Source of the DNA: Methylopumilus sp036745495
GTDB lineage: Bacteria > Pseudomonadota > Gammaproteobacteria > Burkholderiales > Methylophilaceae
Direction of reading: 5' to 3'
Length of the DNA stretch: 60,956 bases
NCBI GenBank assembly: GCA_036745495.1
Contig: DAIOGA010000004.1
Coordinates: 1 to 60,956, forward strand
A model generated the notes under the pieces. The model was not told where the DNA came from, searched no databases, and was given only the letters and a program-made list of their open reading frames with translations. Shown here piece by piece: positions 17,009 through 26,429 of this stretch (its first letter is position 1; each line of letters begins with the position of its first letter). A program made the translations under genes and the position numbers.

Positions 17009-17904
17009 TCAGGCAGTTGAGATTTTTCTAGCATAAACACAAAGTCATTTCCTAAAGAAACATCTAGCCATTGAAATTGAAGTTTAGGGAATTTTTTCAA
17101 CAAGATTTCTTTGTTATGACCAATTTCAACAATCAACATACCATTATCGTTAAGATACTCTTTTGCTTCGTGAATAATTCTAATGGTATGATCTAAACCA
17201 TCTTCCCCACTTCCCAAAGCCATACTCGGCTCTTTTAAAAATTCCATAGGGAAGCTATCAACTGAAGTTTGATTTACATAAGGGGGGTTCGAAATAATAA
17301 GATCATATTTCTTGCCTTCTAATCCATTAAATAAATCAGACTGAATTAATTCAATACGATCATGCAATCCGTAATGATTAACATTGATTTCAGCTACTTG
17401 TAATGCTTTTTCGGATAAATCGACAAGATCAATCATAGCGTTCTGGAAGCTATGTGCCATCATAATACCCAAGCAACCACTCCCAGTGCATAAATCTAGA
17501 GCGCTATAGATTTTTTCAGGATCGTCAATCCATGGATAAAGATTTTCGCTTAATGACTCCGCAATTAAAGATCTTGGAACGATGACGCGCTCATCTACAT
17601 AAAATTTATAATCTCTTAGCCAAGCTTCATTAAGAAGATAAGCAGTTGGGATTTTATCGTTAATTCTTTTTTCAATTAAAAAAGATAAATCTTTTTTTTC
17701 TTTGCTCGTTAAGTGAGCATCTAAAAAGTTTTCTATCGTGTCGTGAGGTAAGTGAAGAAAGCCAAAAATAAGCCAGACAGCTTCATCATATGCATTAGAA
17801 GTGCCATGACCAAAAAAAACATCAGAGTCTTCAAATCGACTGACGGCATATCTTAGCCAATCACGAATTGAAAAAAGCTCATTAAGTATTTGCGTTTGGC
17901 TCAA
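17005..17904 (-). CDS. prmB: Ribosomal protein uL3 glutamine N5-methyltransferase
   Basis: 299-residue SAM-dependent methyltransferase of the HemK/PrmB group. The SAM-binding motif LDLCTGSGCLGIMMA is at about 136-150 and the catalytic NPPY is at 206-209. The N-terminal helical domain contains TSNAYDEAVWLIFGFLHLP, characteristic of PrmB (modifies L3) rather than PrmC (release factors). The dapE gene lies directly upstream, with its stop overlapping this start by 4 bases; dapE-prmB adjacency is typical of the group. Confidence 0.92.
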   Translation of the reverse strand: MSQTQILNELFSIRDWLRYAVSRFEDSDVFFGHGTSNAYDEAVWLIFGFLHLPHDTIENFLDAHLTSKEKKDLSFLIEKRINDKIPTAYLLNEAWLRDYKFYVDERVIVPRSLIAESLSENLYPWIDDPEKIYSALDLCTGSGCLGIMMAHSFQNAMIDLVDLSEKALQVAEINVNHYGLHDRIELIQSDLFNGLEGKKYDLIISNPPYVNQTSVDSFPMEFLKEPSMALGSGEDGLDHTIRIIHEAKEYLNDNGMLIVEIGHNKEILLKKFPKLQFQWLDVSLGNDFVFMLEKSQLPD

Positions 17905-19028
17905 GCGAGTATCTTACGAAGAGTCAGTTTGTAAATATCTTTGAGTGGTTCGATATCTTTTACATCAATACATTCATTAATTTTATGTATCGTGGCATTC
18001 AGAGGACCAAATTCAACAACCTGATCACTAATGTTTGCAATAAAACGACCATCGGAAGTACCACCTGTTGTAGATAGCTCAGGCATGATGCCCAAAGTTT
18101 CTTTGATTGCCTCTGATAAAATCTCTACAAGCTTTCCCTTCTTTGTTAAATAAGGATTGCCCGAATATTCCCAATCAATAACGTAATCAAGTTTATGCTT
18201 ATCTAAAATAGCATGTGCTCTTTCTTTTAAATTTTCAGCAGTACTTGCTGTTGAATATCTAAAATTAAAAAGAATATCGACTTCACCAGGAACAACATTA
18301 GTAGCACCTGTACCGCCTTTAATATTTGAAATTTGCCATGACGTCTTAGGGAAATATTCATTGCCTTCATCCCAAGACATATTAACCAAGTCTGTAATTG
18401 CAGGTGCAACCATATGAATTGGGTTTTTAACCAAATGTGGGTATGCAATATGACCTTGAATACCTTTCACAGTAAGTTTTGCAGAAAGCGATCCTCTTCG
18501 GCCATTTTTAATCATGTCGCCAAATTTGACATGCGACGTAGGCTCACCCACTACGCAGAAGTCAATTCTTTCATTTCTTTCTTTAAGAAGCTCTACTACT
18601 TTCACAGTGCCATCGACTGCGACACCTTCTTCATCCGAAGTAATAATTAATCCAATCGAACCTTTGAAGTCTTTAGTTTCTTTTAAAAATTCTTCAATAG
18701 AAACAATAAAGGCGGCAATAGATGTCTTCATATCTGCAGCACCTCGACCATAGAGCTTGTCATCTTTGATTGTAGGTTCAAAAGGAGGCGATATCCATTG
18801 ATCAACTGGGCCACTTGGCACAACATCAGTGTGACCTGCAAAAACAAAGAAGGGTGCTTCGGTACCTCTTCGCGCGTATAAGTTTTCTACATCACCTACT
18901 TTAATTTTTTCGCATTTAAAGCCTAAAGGCTCTAATAGGCTAACAAGCAAATCTTGGCAGCCAGCGTCGTCTGGCGTATTAGATTTTCTTGCAATTAAAT
19001 TTTTAGTGAGTTCTAGTGTTTTAGTCAT
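17901..19028 (-). CDS. dapE: Succinyl-diaminopimelate desuccinylase
   Basis: Zinc hydrolase of the lysine and meso-diaminopimelate pathway that removes succinate from N-succinyl-L,L-DAP. Family motifs are AGHTDVVPSGP (His66, Asp68), GRGAADMKTSIAAF (bridging Asp99), TSDEEG (catalytic Glu133 and Glu134), STTGGTSDGRF and FGPLNATIHKINECID near the C-terminus. The 375-residue length is standard. It lies 2 bases after the arsC-like gene and overlaps prmB by 4 bases. With dapD in the same transcript, it supplies peptidoglycan precursors. Confidence 0.97.
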   Translation of the reverse strand: MTKTLELTKNLIARKSNTPDDAGCQDLLVSLLEPLGFKCEKIKVGDVENLYARRGTEAPFFVFAGHTDVVPSGPVDQWISPPFEPTIKDDKLYGRGAADMKTSIAAFIVSIEEFLKETKDFKGSIGLIITSDEEGVAVDGTVKVVELLKERNERIDFCVVGEPTSHVKFGDMIKNGRRGSLSAKLTVKGIQGHIAYPHLVKNPIHMVAPAITDLVNMSWDEGNEYFPKTSWQISNIKGGTGATNVVPGEVDILFNFRYSTASTAENLKERAHAILDKHKLDYVIDWEYSGNPYLTKKGKLVEILSEAIKETLGIMPELSTTGGTSDGRFIANISDQVVEFGPLNATIHKINECIDVKDIEPLKDIYKLTLRKILA

Positions 19029-19030
19029 TT

Positions 19031-19393
19031 TTATTTTTTAAATAATTGTTTAAATGTAGCTTCATCAAATCCAAGTGATACTACTTTTTTATCAATCGCT
19101 ACCAAAGGTCTTTTCATTACCGTTGGTTTTTCTATAATCAATTGAATGGCGGTTTCTTTTTTGTCTCCGAGCTTTTTCTCTCGATCTGTAAGATTTCTCC
19201 AAGTCATGCCAGATTTATTAATCAGCATATCCCAAGTTAAATGACTCGGTAATTTTTTAAACCATGCATTTAAAGTCGTTGCATCTAACGCTTCTTTTTT
19301 GAGATCATAAAATTCATATTTAATTTTATGACTATCAAACCAAGTTAATGCTTTTTTGACGGTACTGCAATTTTTAATGCCGTACACCATCAT
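19031..19393 (-). CDS. ArsC/Spx-like protein (YffB type)
   Basis: 120-residue thioredoxin-fold protein. It starts MMVYGIKNCSTVKKALTWFD with a single N-terminal Cys9 (no CXXC). RPLVAIDKKVVSLGFDE near the end is typical of ArsC-like proteins. It is not a clear arsenate reductase: it lies between dapD and dapE, where an YffB-type gene is found in many proteobacteria, and no arsenic genes are nearby. Its true function is unknown. Gaps to neighbours are 3 and 2 bases. Confidence 0.88.
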   Translation of the reverse strand: MMVYGIKNCSTVKKALTWFDSHKIKYEFYDLKKEALDATTLNAWFKKLPSHLTWDMLINKSGMTWRNLTDREKKLGDKKETAIQLIIEKPTVMKRPLVAIDKKVVSLGFDEATFKQLFKK

Positions 19394-19396
19394 AAT

Positions 19397-20224
19397 TTAG
19401 ATGCCTCTAAGTAACTCGTTAATACCTACTTTGCCAAGTGTTTTTTCATCTACTTTTTTCACAATCACAGCACAGTAAAGACTATAAGAGCCATCTTTTG
19501 AAGGTAAATTTCCTGAGACCACAACAGAACCTTTAGGAATGCGACCGTATGTAACTTCGCCTGTTTCACGGTCGTAAATTTTAGTTGATTGGCCGATGTA
19601 TACACCCATAGAAATAACTGCGTTGTCTTCAACGACAACACCCTCAACCACTTCTGAGCGAGCGCCGATAAAGCAATTGTCGCCAATAATAGTTGGTCCG
19701 GCTTGAATGGGCTCCAAGACTCCTCCAATACCTACACCACCCGAGAGATGAACGTTTTTACCAATTTGTGCACAAGAACCAACAGTGGCCCATGTATCGA
19801 CCATCGTACCTTCATCTACATATGCACCGATATTTACATAAGAAGGCATCAGCACAACATTTTTACCAATAAATGATCCGCGTCTTGCAATGGCATTTGG
19901 TACAACGCGATATCCACCCGCTTTAAAATCTTCGTCTGTGAAGTTCGCAAATTTTGAATTTACTTTATCAAAGTAATTGGTGTAGCCACTTTTCATGACT
20001 TCGTTATCGTAAAGTCTAAAAGAAAGTAATACTGCTTTCTTAATCCATTGATGCGTTTCCCATTCTTGGGAATCTTTAATGCGCGTTGCTACTCTTAGCG
20101 ATCCATTATTTAAATTATTAAGAACTTCGTCTACAGTATCTTTAATTTCTTTTGGCGCATTTTTTGGATTGATTTCAGCTCTTATTTCAAAAGCATTTTC
20201 GATAATTGATTTTAGTTGATCCAT
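19397..20224 (-). CDS. dapD: Tetrahydrodipicolinate N-succinyltransferase
   Basis: 275 residues. It transfers succinate from succinyl-CoA to tetrahydrodipicolinate in lysine/DAP synthesis. An N-terminal helical domain is followed by a left-handed beta helix of hexapeptide repeats from about residue 110 to 240 (for example GKNVVLMPSYVNIGAYVDEG, GTMVDTWATVGSCAQIGKNV). It is first of the group dapD-arsC-like-dapE-prmB. In related bacteria a dapC aminotransferase often precedes dapD; here the upstream gene is an M48 peptidase instead. Confidence 0.97.
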   Translation of the reverse strand: MDQLKSIIENAFEIRAEINPKNAPKEIKDTVDEVLNNLNNGSLRVATRIKDSQEWETHQWIKKAVLLSFRLYDNEVMKSGYTNYFDKVNSKFANFTDEDFKAGGYRVVPNAIARRGSFIGKNVVLMPSYVNIGAYVDEGTMVDTWATVGSCAQIGKNVHLSGGVGIGGVLEPIQAGPTIIGDNCFIGARSEVVEGVVVEDNAVISMGVYIGQSTKIYDRETGEVTYGRIPKGSVVVSGNLPSKDGSYSLYCAVIVKKVDEKTLGKVGINELLRGI

Positions 20225-20275
20225 GAGAGTATATTTTTTAGTTAAAACAGTATTTTACATTAAAGTCTAATGTAA

Positions 20276-21091
20276 TTAGCGTGGTCGGCTTGATTCGTAA
20301 AGAGGTTTTAATTTGTAGGCAAGGTCAGTGAGCTCTCTAATGCGACTATCATCAGATGGGTGAGTGCTTAAAAATTCAGGTGGTTTTTTTGTATCTTGTC
20401 GCTTCATTTTTTCCCATAAAGTTACTGCAGCATAAGGATTAAAGCCTGATCTTGCAGCCAATTCAAGGCCAATAGCATCAGCCTCTCTTTCTTGCGTGCG
20501 ACTATTAGGAAGTGCAAAAAATAGGGTAGTACCTAATGAGGCTGCCTGCATCGTGGCATTGGCTCTATTTCGATTACTTGTATTAGAAATATATGTAGCA
20601 AAACCGATCAAGCCCAATTGTTGAACAAGTGCTGTCGACATTCTTTCGCGACCATGCTCACGAAGAGCATGAGAAATTTCATGTCCTATGACCGCTGCTA
20701 ATTCATCGTCTGTTGCATTGAGTTTGCGAATCAGACCTGAATAAACCATGATTTTACCCCCAGGCATGCAGTAAGCATTGACCTCATCACTGTCTTCAAC
20801 ATTCACTTCCCATGGCCATTGACTCGCTTCAGGCTTAAAATAAGTTGCGTTTGCGATTAATCTATTGCTAATTCTCTTCACGCGACTCACTTGAAAAGGA
20901 TCGACATTAAGTTTATTTTTTTTATTTGCTTCTTGAAGAACAGTTCGGTAACTATCGTTTGCCATACCTACTACCATAGATTGCGGCATGAGTAAGAGTT
21001 GTTTTCTGTCAACACCTGATTGATTTTTTAGCGTTGTAGAAGCGCAACCTGAAACAAGAAATACCAAGAAAAATAAAACGCTATATTTCAT
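20276..21091 (-). CDS. M48 family metallopeptidase, lipoprotein
   Basis: 271 residues. The lipobox LVSG before Cys16 in MKYSVLFFLVFLVSGCAS marks a lipid-anchored envelope protein. The zinc motif HEISH is at 137-141, with the third ligand in READAIGLELAARSGF around 203-218, and SQWPWEVNVEDSDEVNAYCM precedes it. This is the LoiP/YcaL/BepA-like group that degrades or matures misassembled outer-membrane proteins. It starts 2 bases after the kup stop on the same strand. No TPR extension is present, so it is a LoiP/YcaL-like form rather than BepA. Confidence 0.9.
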   Translation of the reverse strand: MKYSVLFFLVFLVSGCASTTLKNQSGVDRKQLLLMPQSMVVGMANDSYRTVLQEANKKNKLNVDPFQVSRVKRISNRLIANATYFKPEASQWPWEVNVEDSDEVNAYCMPGGKIMVYSGLIRKLNATDDELAAVIGHEISHALREHGRERMSTALVQQLGLIGFATYISNTSNRNRANATMQAASLGTTLFFALPNSRTQEREADAIGLELAARSGFNPYAAVTLWEKMKRQDTKKPPEFLSTHPSDDSRIRELTDLAYKLKPLYESSRPR

Positions 21092-21093
21092 CC

Positions 21094-22950
21094 TTAAAAC
21101 AATACTTGGCTGCCTAATTCAACTACGCGGTTAGGAGGTAACTTGAATTGATTTGTTATTGTTTCTGCACTTCTAAATAAACCGATGAATAATTTCTTTC
21201 TCCAATAATTCATATTATCTTTTGGTGTAGCTAATAAGATTTCTTTACCAATAAAATAAGAGCTGTTCATAGGATCAATATTGACGCCATTTTTTGCGCA
21301 TAGCGCGAGATCCTTAGGCAAGTTTGGCTCATCTTTGAATCCATATTTCACTGTAACTTTATAAAACTCATAAGGTAATTTTTCAACAGTTACTAGATCT
21401 TTTGTTAGTGAGTGAGGGTAATCCATAAATCTAACTGTCAAAATGATTACTTTTTCATGGATCACTTTATTGTGTTTTAAATTATGAAGAAGAGCATGAG
21501 GAACGCCCTCTGGATTAGGCGTCATAAATATAGCAGTCCCTTCTACTCGAGGTGGGGGATTAGCGCCTATAGATGAAATAAACGAATTAATTTCAATAGA
21601 TTCAGTCTTGAGGAGCTTATATAACAAAGCCCTGCCTTTTTTCCAAGTCGTCATTAATATAAAAAGTAATAGCCCAATTAAGATTGGAAACCAACCTCCA
21701 TCTGGGATTTTTAGTATATTCGCAAAAAAGAAGGCCAAATCCATAGTCAAAAATATAATTAAGAAACTCAGCGTTCTTCTTTTGCTCCATTTCCAGACAT
21801 CAAGAAACACAAAACCAGCAAGGAGAGTTGTGACAATCATATTTCCTGTTACCGCTATTCCGTAGGCGCTAGCTAAATTTGTTGAGCTTTTGAAAGCGAG
21901 AACTAAAGACATGACAGCAATCATAAGAAGCCAATTTATTCTGGGAAGGTATATTTGGCCTTCTTGATTTTCAGAAGTGTGCTCTACATGCATTCTGGGC
22001 AAGAAGCCTAATTGAAGAGCTTGCCTTGAAATAGAATAGGCGCCAGTAATAACTGCTTGAGAAGCAATAATAGTAGCAATAGTTGAAAGTAAAATAAGAG
22101 GCACAAGAAGCCAGCTAGGTGCCATTAAGTAAAAAGGATTTTCAATGTTTTTTGGATCTAATAATAACAATGCACCTTGACCATAATAATTTAATACTAG
22201 AGAGGGAAAAGCAACAATAAACCAAGCTAGCTTAATGGGTTGTCTTCCAAAGTGCCCCATATCTGCGTATAGAGCTTCAGCACCAGTAACGCAAAGAACA
22301 ATAGAACCCAATCCAATGAAAGCTGCGAGCGGTGCGGCAGCAAAAAAAGAAAATGCGTAATAAGGGTTTAAAGCTAAGGCAACAGATGGATTTTTAATAA
22401 TATTTAATATTCCTAATCCCGCGAGTGTTAAAAACCATATAAGCATGACTGGTCCAAAAAATGCGCCAACAGTATGGGTGCCTTTGCTTTGAACCCAAAA
22501 TAATATAAGTATGATAACTATCGTCGCCGGAATTACCCATGATTGAAATTGAGGAGCGGCAACCTGGATACCCTCTACCGCAGATAAAACTGAGATTGCA
22601 GGTGTAATCATTCCATCTGCAAAAAACATACTTGCACCTAGAATGCCTAAAGTAATAATTAAATTTCTTTTATTACTCGAACTTTCTTTTGAGTTAGCAA
22701 GTGAAAGGAGCGCCATAATTCCGCCTTCACCTCGGTTGTCAGCTTTCATGATGTAGCTAATATATTTAAATGAGACGACTAATATAAGCGACCAAAATAT
22801 AAGCGAGAGAATTCCTAAAATATTAAATTGATTTAATTGAAAAGGTTGGGCTGTAAAAATTTCATGCATCGTATATAAAGGGCTTGTACCTATATCTCCA
22901 TAAACGACGCCCAAAGCAGCAAGCGAAAGACCAGCTAATTTTTTATTCAT
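21094..22950 (-). CDS. kup: Low-affinity potassium transporter Kup
   Basis: 618-residue inner-membrane K+ uptake protein, probably with H+ symport. It starts with LAALGVVYGDIGTSPLYTMH, the KUP family signature (about 11-30). About twelve hydrophobic segments extend to near residue 450, with NRGEGGIMALLSLA (about 72-85) and FFADGMITPAISVLSAVEGI (about 108-127). A cytosolic C-terminal part of about 170 residues ends RVVELGSQVLF. It is flanked by xseA upstream (6-base gap) and the M48 gene downstream (2-base gap). Complete. Confidence 0.96.
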   Translation of the reverse strand: MNKKLAGLSLAALGVVYGDIGTSPLYTMHEIFTAQPFQLNQFNILGILSLIFWSLILVVSFKYISYIMKADNRGEGGIMALLSLANSKESSSNKRNLIITLGILGASMFFADGMITPAISVLSAVEGIQVAAPQFQSWVIPATIVIILILFWVQSKGTHTVGAFFGPVMLIWFLTLAGLGILNIIKNPSVALALNPYYAFSFFAAAPLAAFIGLGSIVLCVTGAEALYADMGHFGRQPIKLAWFIVAFPSLVLNYYGQGALLLLDPKNIENPFYLMAPSWLLVPLILLSTIATIIASQAVITGAYSISRQALQLGFLPRMHVEHTSENQEGQIYLPRINWLLMIAVMSLVLAFKSSTNLASAYGIAVTGNMIVTTLLAGFVFLDVWKWSKRRTLSFLIIFLTMDLAFFFANILKIPDGGWFPILIGLLLFILMTTWKKGRALLYKLLKTESIEINSFISSIGANPPPRVEGTAIFMTPNPEGVPHALLHNLKHNKVIHEKVIILTVRFMDYPHSLTKDLVTVEKLPYEFYKVTVKYGFKDEPNLPKDLALCAKNGVNIDPMNSSYFIGKEILLATPKDNMNYWRKKLFIGLFRSAETITNQFKLPPNRVVELGSQVLF

Positions 22951-22956
22951 TATGAT

Positions 22957-24192
22957 TTAATTATCCTGATTGATTGTTTTAATTACATCAGCTTCTGCTA
23001 AGCCATTAGAAAATTTAATATTTATTTTATCACCCGATTTGAGATGATTTATGGTCGATATTACTTTATTTTGCTCATTGGTAATGATTGAATAGCCTCT
23101 TGATAAAACTGCATTTGGATTTAAGTGATTTAAATTTAATTTTAATTTGTCTAGATGAAATTGATATCGAACAAGACTACTTTTTATACTCTGATTAATT
23201 CTTTGTATATATTGATGAATCTGTTCTTTTTGTCTTTGAATTTGTTGTCGAGGCGATATAAGACGCTTCTCTAAATAATCAATTTTCTGCATTAATTCGC
23301 GAATAACGCCCACCATCATTTTATTTAATTGGTTTTTGTAGGTTTGAATTGTTTTGGTAAGTTCGACACTATGGCTTGTAACGAGTTCAGCGGCACCTGT
23401 AGGTGTGGGCGCTCTTAGGTCGGATACAAAGTCAGCTATAGTTGTATCAGTTTCATGACCAACACCTGTGATGGTAGATATTTTGGATGCAACAATTGCT
23501 CGTGCAACAATTTCTTCATTAAAAGCCCATAGGTCTTCAATGGAACCACCACCACGAGCAAGAATAAGTACATCGCACTCCATTCTGGTATTTGCAGTTT
23601 CAATGGCTTTTACAATCGCCGAAGGCGCTTCCTTGCCTTGCACGAGGCTAGGATAAATAATGATCGGAATATGAGGACTTCGTCTTTTAAGGGTAATTAA
23701 AATATCTTCAATCGCAGCACCGGTAGATGAAGTAATGACGCCAATAGATTTAGGAAATTGGGGTATGGGTTTCTTGCGTGAAGGTTCAAAAAGACCTTCC
23801 TTGAGGAGTTTTTCTTTTAATTGATTAAAAGCTTCTGATAGAAGCCCTGCGCCAGCATGCCTAATAAGCTCAATATTAAGTTGATATTCTCCCCGAGCTT
23901 CGTATAAACCGATAAAGCATTTCGCTTCAATTTTTTCACCATTTTTAGGCACCCAATCAGCCGCTATATTTTTATTTTTAAACATAGTGCAGCGCACTTG
24001 AGCTTCATCATCCTTAAGAGAGAAGTACCAATGTCCAGAAGATGCACTGATGAAGTTAGAGATTTCGCCTGAAATCCAAAATGAGGGAAAACTTTGCTCA
24101 AGAAGCTCCCTGACGAGGCGGTTAATTTCTTTAACAGAAAAAACCTTGCCTTCGTTAGGTTTAGAGCTATTTATTGGTGTTGAATTAATCAA
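22957..24192 (-). CDS. xseA: Exodeoxyribonuclease VII large subunit
   Basis: 411 residues. An N-terminal OB-fold (about 17-110, with FWISGEISNF and GHWYFSLKDDEAQVRCTMFK) is followed by the nuclease domain with FPKSIGVITSSTGAAIEDI, LARGGGSIEDLWAFNEE and GVGHETDTTIADFVSDLRAP. After it come a long coiled-coil-like helical region and a C-terminal tail (LSRGYSIITNEQNKVI). It degrades single-stranded DNA with the small subunit XseB, which is not in this window. The gene is divergent from dsbB. Confidence 0.96.
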   Translation of the reverse strand: MINSTPINSSKPNEGKVFSVKEINRLVRELLEQSFPSFWISGEISNFISASSGHWYFSLKDDEAQVRCTMFKNKNIAADWVPKNGEKIEAKCFIGLYEARGEYQLNIELIRHAGAGLLSEAFNQLKEKLLKEGLFEPSRKKPIPQFPKSIGVITSSTGAAIEDILITLKRRSPHIPIIIYPSLVQGKEAPSAIVKAIETANTRMECDVLILARGGGSIEDLWAFNEEIVARAIVASKISTITGVGHETDTTIADFVSDLRAPTPTGAAELVTSHSVELTKTIQTYKNQLNKMMVGVIRELMQKIDYLEKRLISPRQQIQRQKEQIHQYIQRINQSIKSSLVRYQFHLDKLKLNLNHLNPNAVLSRGYSIITNEQNKVISTINHLKSGDKINIKFSNGLAEADVIKTINQDN

Positions 24193-24256
24193 ACTAGAGG
24201 GATATCCGTTACAATTATCTTCATTATAGAGTTAATGAATAATTAAAGAGCTTTAA

Positions 24257-24757
24257 TTGAAGAAATTTTTTTTATCACATAAACAAGCCCACCTATTTGC
24301 TTTTTTTGCTGCTTATTTTTTAGTTGCACTAGCAGTGATCATTCAAAAAAAATTCAATCTCGAACCTTGCCCTTTATGTATTACACAAAGGATTATTTTT
24401 ATGGTGTTGGGGTTATTTTTTTTAATCAATGCATTTATTAAACCAACACATTTAATAAGAAGATTGTCTTTCGCCGTTTTATCGACAACTTCAATCATAG
24501 GCATGGTATTTTCGTTTAAACATATCCTGATTCAATCAAAAGCTATCGCCCTTCCCAATGAATGTGGCGTTGATTTGAATTATATGTTTGAAAATTTTCC
24601 GTTTTCAAAAGCCTTGAATTTGCTTTTCAAAGGGACAGGCGATTGCTCGCATATTGATTGGACTTTATTAAGTCTCACAATTCCTCAATGGGCTTTAATT
24701 GGATTCATATCCTTTTTTGTATACACCATTCTTTTATTTCGGATGAATGTAAAGTAA
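24257..24757 (+). CDS. dsbB: Disulfide bond formation protein B
   Basis: 166-residue inner-membrane protein with four hydrophobic segments that reoxidises DsbA and passes electrons to quinone. Both periplasmic cysteine pairs are visible: CPLC at 38-41 (Cys38, Cys41), and Cys103 (NECGVD) with Cys130 (GDCSHIDW). The start codon is TTG with a weak AAAGAG upstream; no in-frame ATG lies before the first membrane segment. The stop overlaps the cysM ATG by one base. No dsbA is in the window. Confidence 0.94.
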   Translation: MKKFFLSHKQAHLFAFFAAYFLVALAVIIQKKFNLEPCPLCITQRIIFMVLGLFFLINAFIKPTHLIRRLSFAVLSTTSIIGMVFSFKHILIQSKAIALPNECGVDLNYMFENFPFSKALNLLFKGTGDCSHIDWTLLSLTIPQWALIGFISFFVYTILLFRMNVK

Positions 24758-25638
24758 TGCAATTAGAAAATTTTATTGGTAATACACCGCTTGTTGCCTT
24801 GCAGCGCATGCATGGAAATTCAACTAGCGAGATTCACCTCAAATTAGAAGGTAATAATCCTGCAGGTTCAGTAAAAGACAGAGCTGTATTTTCTATGATT
24901 CATAACGCTGAATTAAGAGGCGACATTAAACCTGGCGATACACTTATTGAAGCTACGTCTGGAAATACAGGTATAGCTCTTGCCATGGTGGCAGCAATGA
25001 AGGGTTACAAAATGATTTTAGTGATGCCAGAAAATCAAACAATTGAAAGACGGCAGACCATGAAAGCGTTTGGCGCAGAATTTATTTTAACTTCACAAGA
25101 AGGCAGCATGGAACTTGCAAGGGATACTGCCTTAAAGATGCAAAAAGAAGGCAAAGGGTTTGTATTAGACCAATTTAGTAATCTTGATAATCCTAAAGCG
25201 CATTACGAAGGAACGGGTCCTGAAATTTGGAGAGATACAAAAGGCTGTGTCACTCATTTTATCTCGAGTATGGGTACCACAGGTACGATTGTCGGTACCT
25301 CACAATTCTTAAAAGAAAAAAACAAAGACATTCAAATTATTGGTGTGCAGCCAGAAGAAGGCTCTCAAATTCCGGGTATACGTAAATGGCCAGAAGCTTA
25401 TTTGCCTAAAATTTATAATGCAAAAAATATTGATCGTATTGAATATGTATCACAACAAAATGCAGAAGAGACTGCACGAAAACTTGCGAAAGTAGAAGGC
25501 ATTTTCTCCGGAGCATCGACCGGTGGCGCTCTTTATGTTGCGCTTCAAATTGCGAAAGAAAATAAAGATGCCGTGATTGTCTCTATTGCTTGTGATCGAG
25601 GCGATCGCTATTTGTCTTCAAATTTATTTGCGAGTTGA
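24757..25638 (+). CDS. cysM: Cysteine synthase B
   Basis: 293 residues from the ATG at 24757, which overlaps the dsbB stop as TAATG. The frame is open further upstream, but that part overlaps dsbB in another frame and is not coding. It is a PLP enzyme making cysteine from O-acetylserine and sulfide or thiosulfate. The PLP lysine is Lys40 in GNNPAGSVKDRA. TSGNTGIALAMVAAMKGYK follows, and SSMGTTGTIVGTSQFLKE is in the middle. The RKWPEAYLPKIY segment is typical of CysM rather than CysK. Confidence 0.95.
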   Translation: MQLENFIGNTPLVALQRMHGNSTSEIHLKLEGNNPAGSVKDRAVFSMIHNAELRGDIKPGDTLIEATSGNTGIALAMVAAMKGYKMILVMPENQTIERRQTMKAFGAEFILTSQEGSMELARDTALKMQKEGKGFVLDQFSNLDNPKAHYEGTGPEIWRDTKGCVTHFISSMGTTGTIVGTSQFLKEKNKDIQIIGVQPEEGSQIPGIRKWPEAYLPKIYNAKNIDRIEYVSQQNAEETARKLAKVEGIFSGASTGGALYVALQIAKENKDAVIVSIACDRGDRYLSSNLFAS

Positions 25639-25642
25639 TGCT

Positions 25643-26419
25643 TTGGTTCCTATTCTAGTTTTTGATATCGAAACCATCCCTGATATTCAAGGCATTAGAT
25701 CTTTATATGCACTAGACAAAAATTTATCTGATGATGATGTTGTTAATGTGGCTATTTATAAAAGAAGACAAAAAAATGGCTCTGATTTTTTACAACACCA
25801 TCTTCAAAAAATCGTAGCGATCTCATGCGTTCTTCGAGAAAGAGATCAATTAAAAATTTGGACGCTTGGTGATATTGATGATCCTGAAGAGGAAGTCATT
25901 CAACGTTTTTTTGATGGCATTGATAAATACACTCCCACACTTGTTTCTTGGAATGGCTCCGGATTTGATCTGCCTGTATTAAATTATAGGGCCTTGATGC
26001 ATGGCATCAATGCATCCAAGTATTTAGATATGGGTGAGATTGATAAAGATTTTAAATGGAATAATTACTTAAGCCGATATCACACACGCCATACAGATTT
26101 AATGGAATTTTTAGCTATGTTTCAAGGTAAAAATAATGCGCCTTTAGATGATATTGCAAAGCTATGTGGCTTTCCAGGCAAGCTTGGTATGGATGGCGGG
26201 AAAGTTTGGGACACATACAGAGAAGGTGATATCCAATCGATAAGAGATTACTGCGAAACTGATGTTGCTAATACTTATCTTGTTTATCTTAAATTTCAAT
26301 TAATCCGCGGCCATCTTAATCAAAACGAATATGAAACTGAGATTAATTTAGTTAAAAATACCATTCAAGAATATCAAAAAGATTATTGGGATGAATTTCT
26401 GTCCGCTTGGAAATCTTAA
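25643..26419 (+). CDS. PolB-like 3'-5' exonuclease (DEDD family)
   Basis: 258 residues if started at the TTG at 25643, four bases after the cysM stop. The frame runs upstream into cysM, but homologues begin just before PILVFDIETIPD, which fits this TTG. The DEDD exonuclease motifs are FDIETIPD (about 6-13), SWNGSGFDLPVLNYRAL (about 110-126) and RDYCETDVANTYLVY near residue 210. The group is named for its resemblance to the proofreading domain of DNA polymerase B. It stands alone here without a polymerase domain, and its substrate is unknown. The start codon is the uncertain point. Confidence 0.85.
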   Translation: MVPILVFDIETIPDIQGIRSLYALDKNLSDDDVVNVAIYKRRQKNGSDFLQHHLQKIVAISCVLRERDQLKIWTLGDIDDPEEEVIQRFFDGIDKYTPTLVSWNGSGFDLPVLNYRALMHGINASKYLDMGEIDKDFKWNNYLSRYHTRHTDLMEFLAMFQGKNNAPLDDIAKLCGFPGKLGMDGGKVWDTYREGDIQSIRDYCETDVANTYLVYLKFQLIRGHLNQNEYETEINLVKNTIQEYQKDYWDEFLSAWKS

Positions 26420-26429
26420 GTCTTCCTAA

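Noticed and set aside
16996..17026. AAAAATCT/AGATTTTT pairing at the convergent rluB and prmB ends
   Set aside because: Weak A/T stem with a 14-base loop overlapping both genes; not convincing as a terminator.
24658..24756. Upstream extension of the cysM reading frame
   Set aside because: The added residues lie inside dsbB in another frame and do not resemble CysM; the ATG at 24757 overlapping the dsbB stop fits the family.
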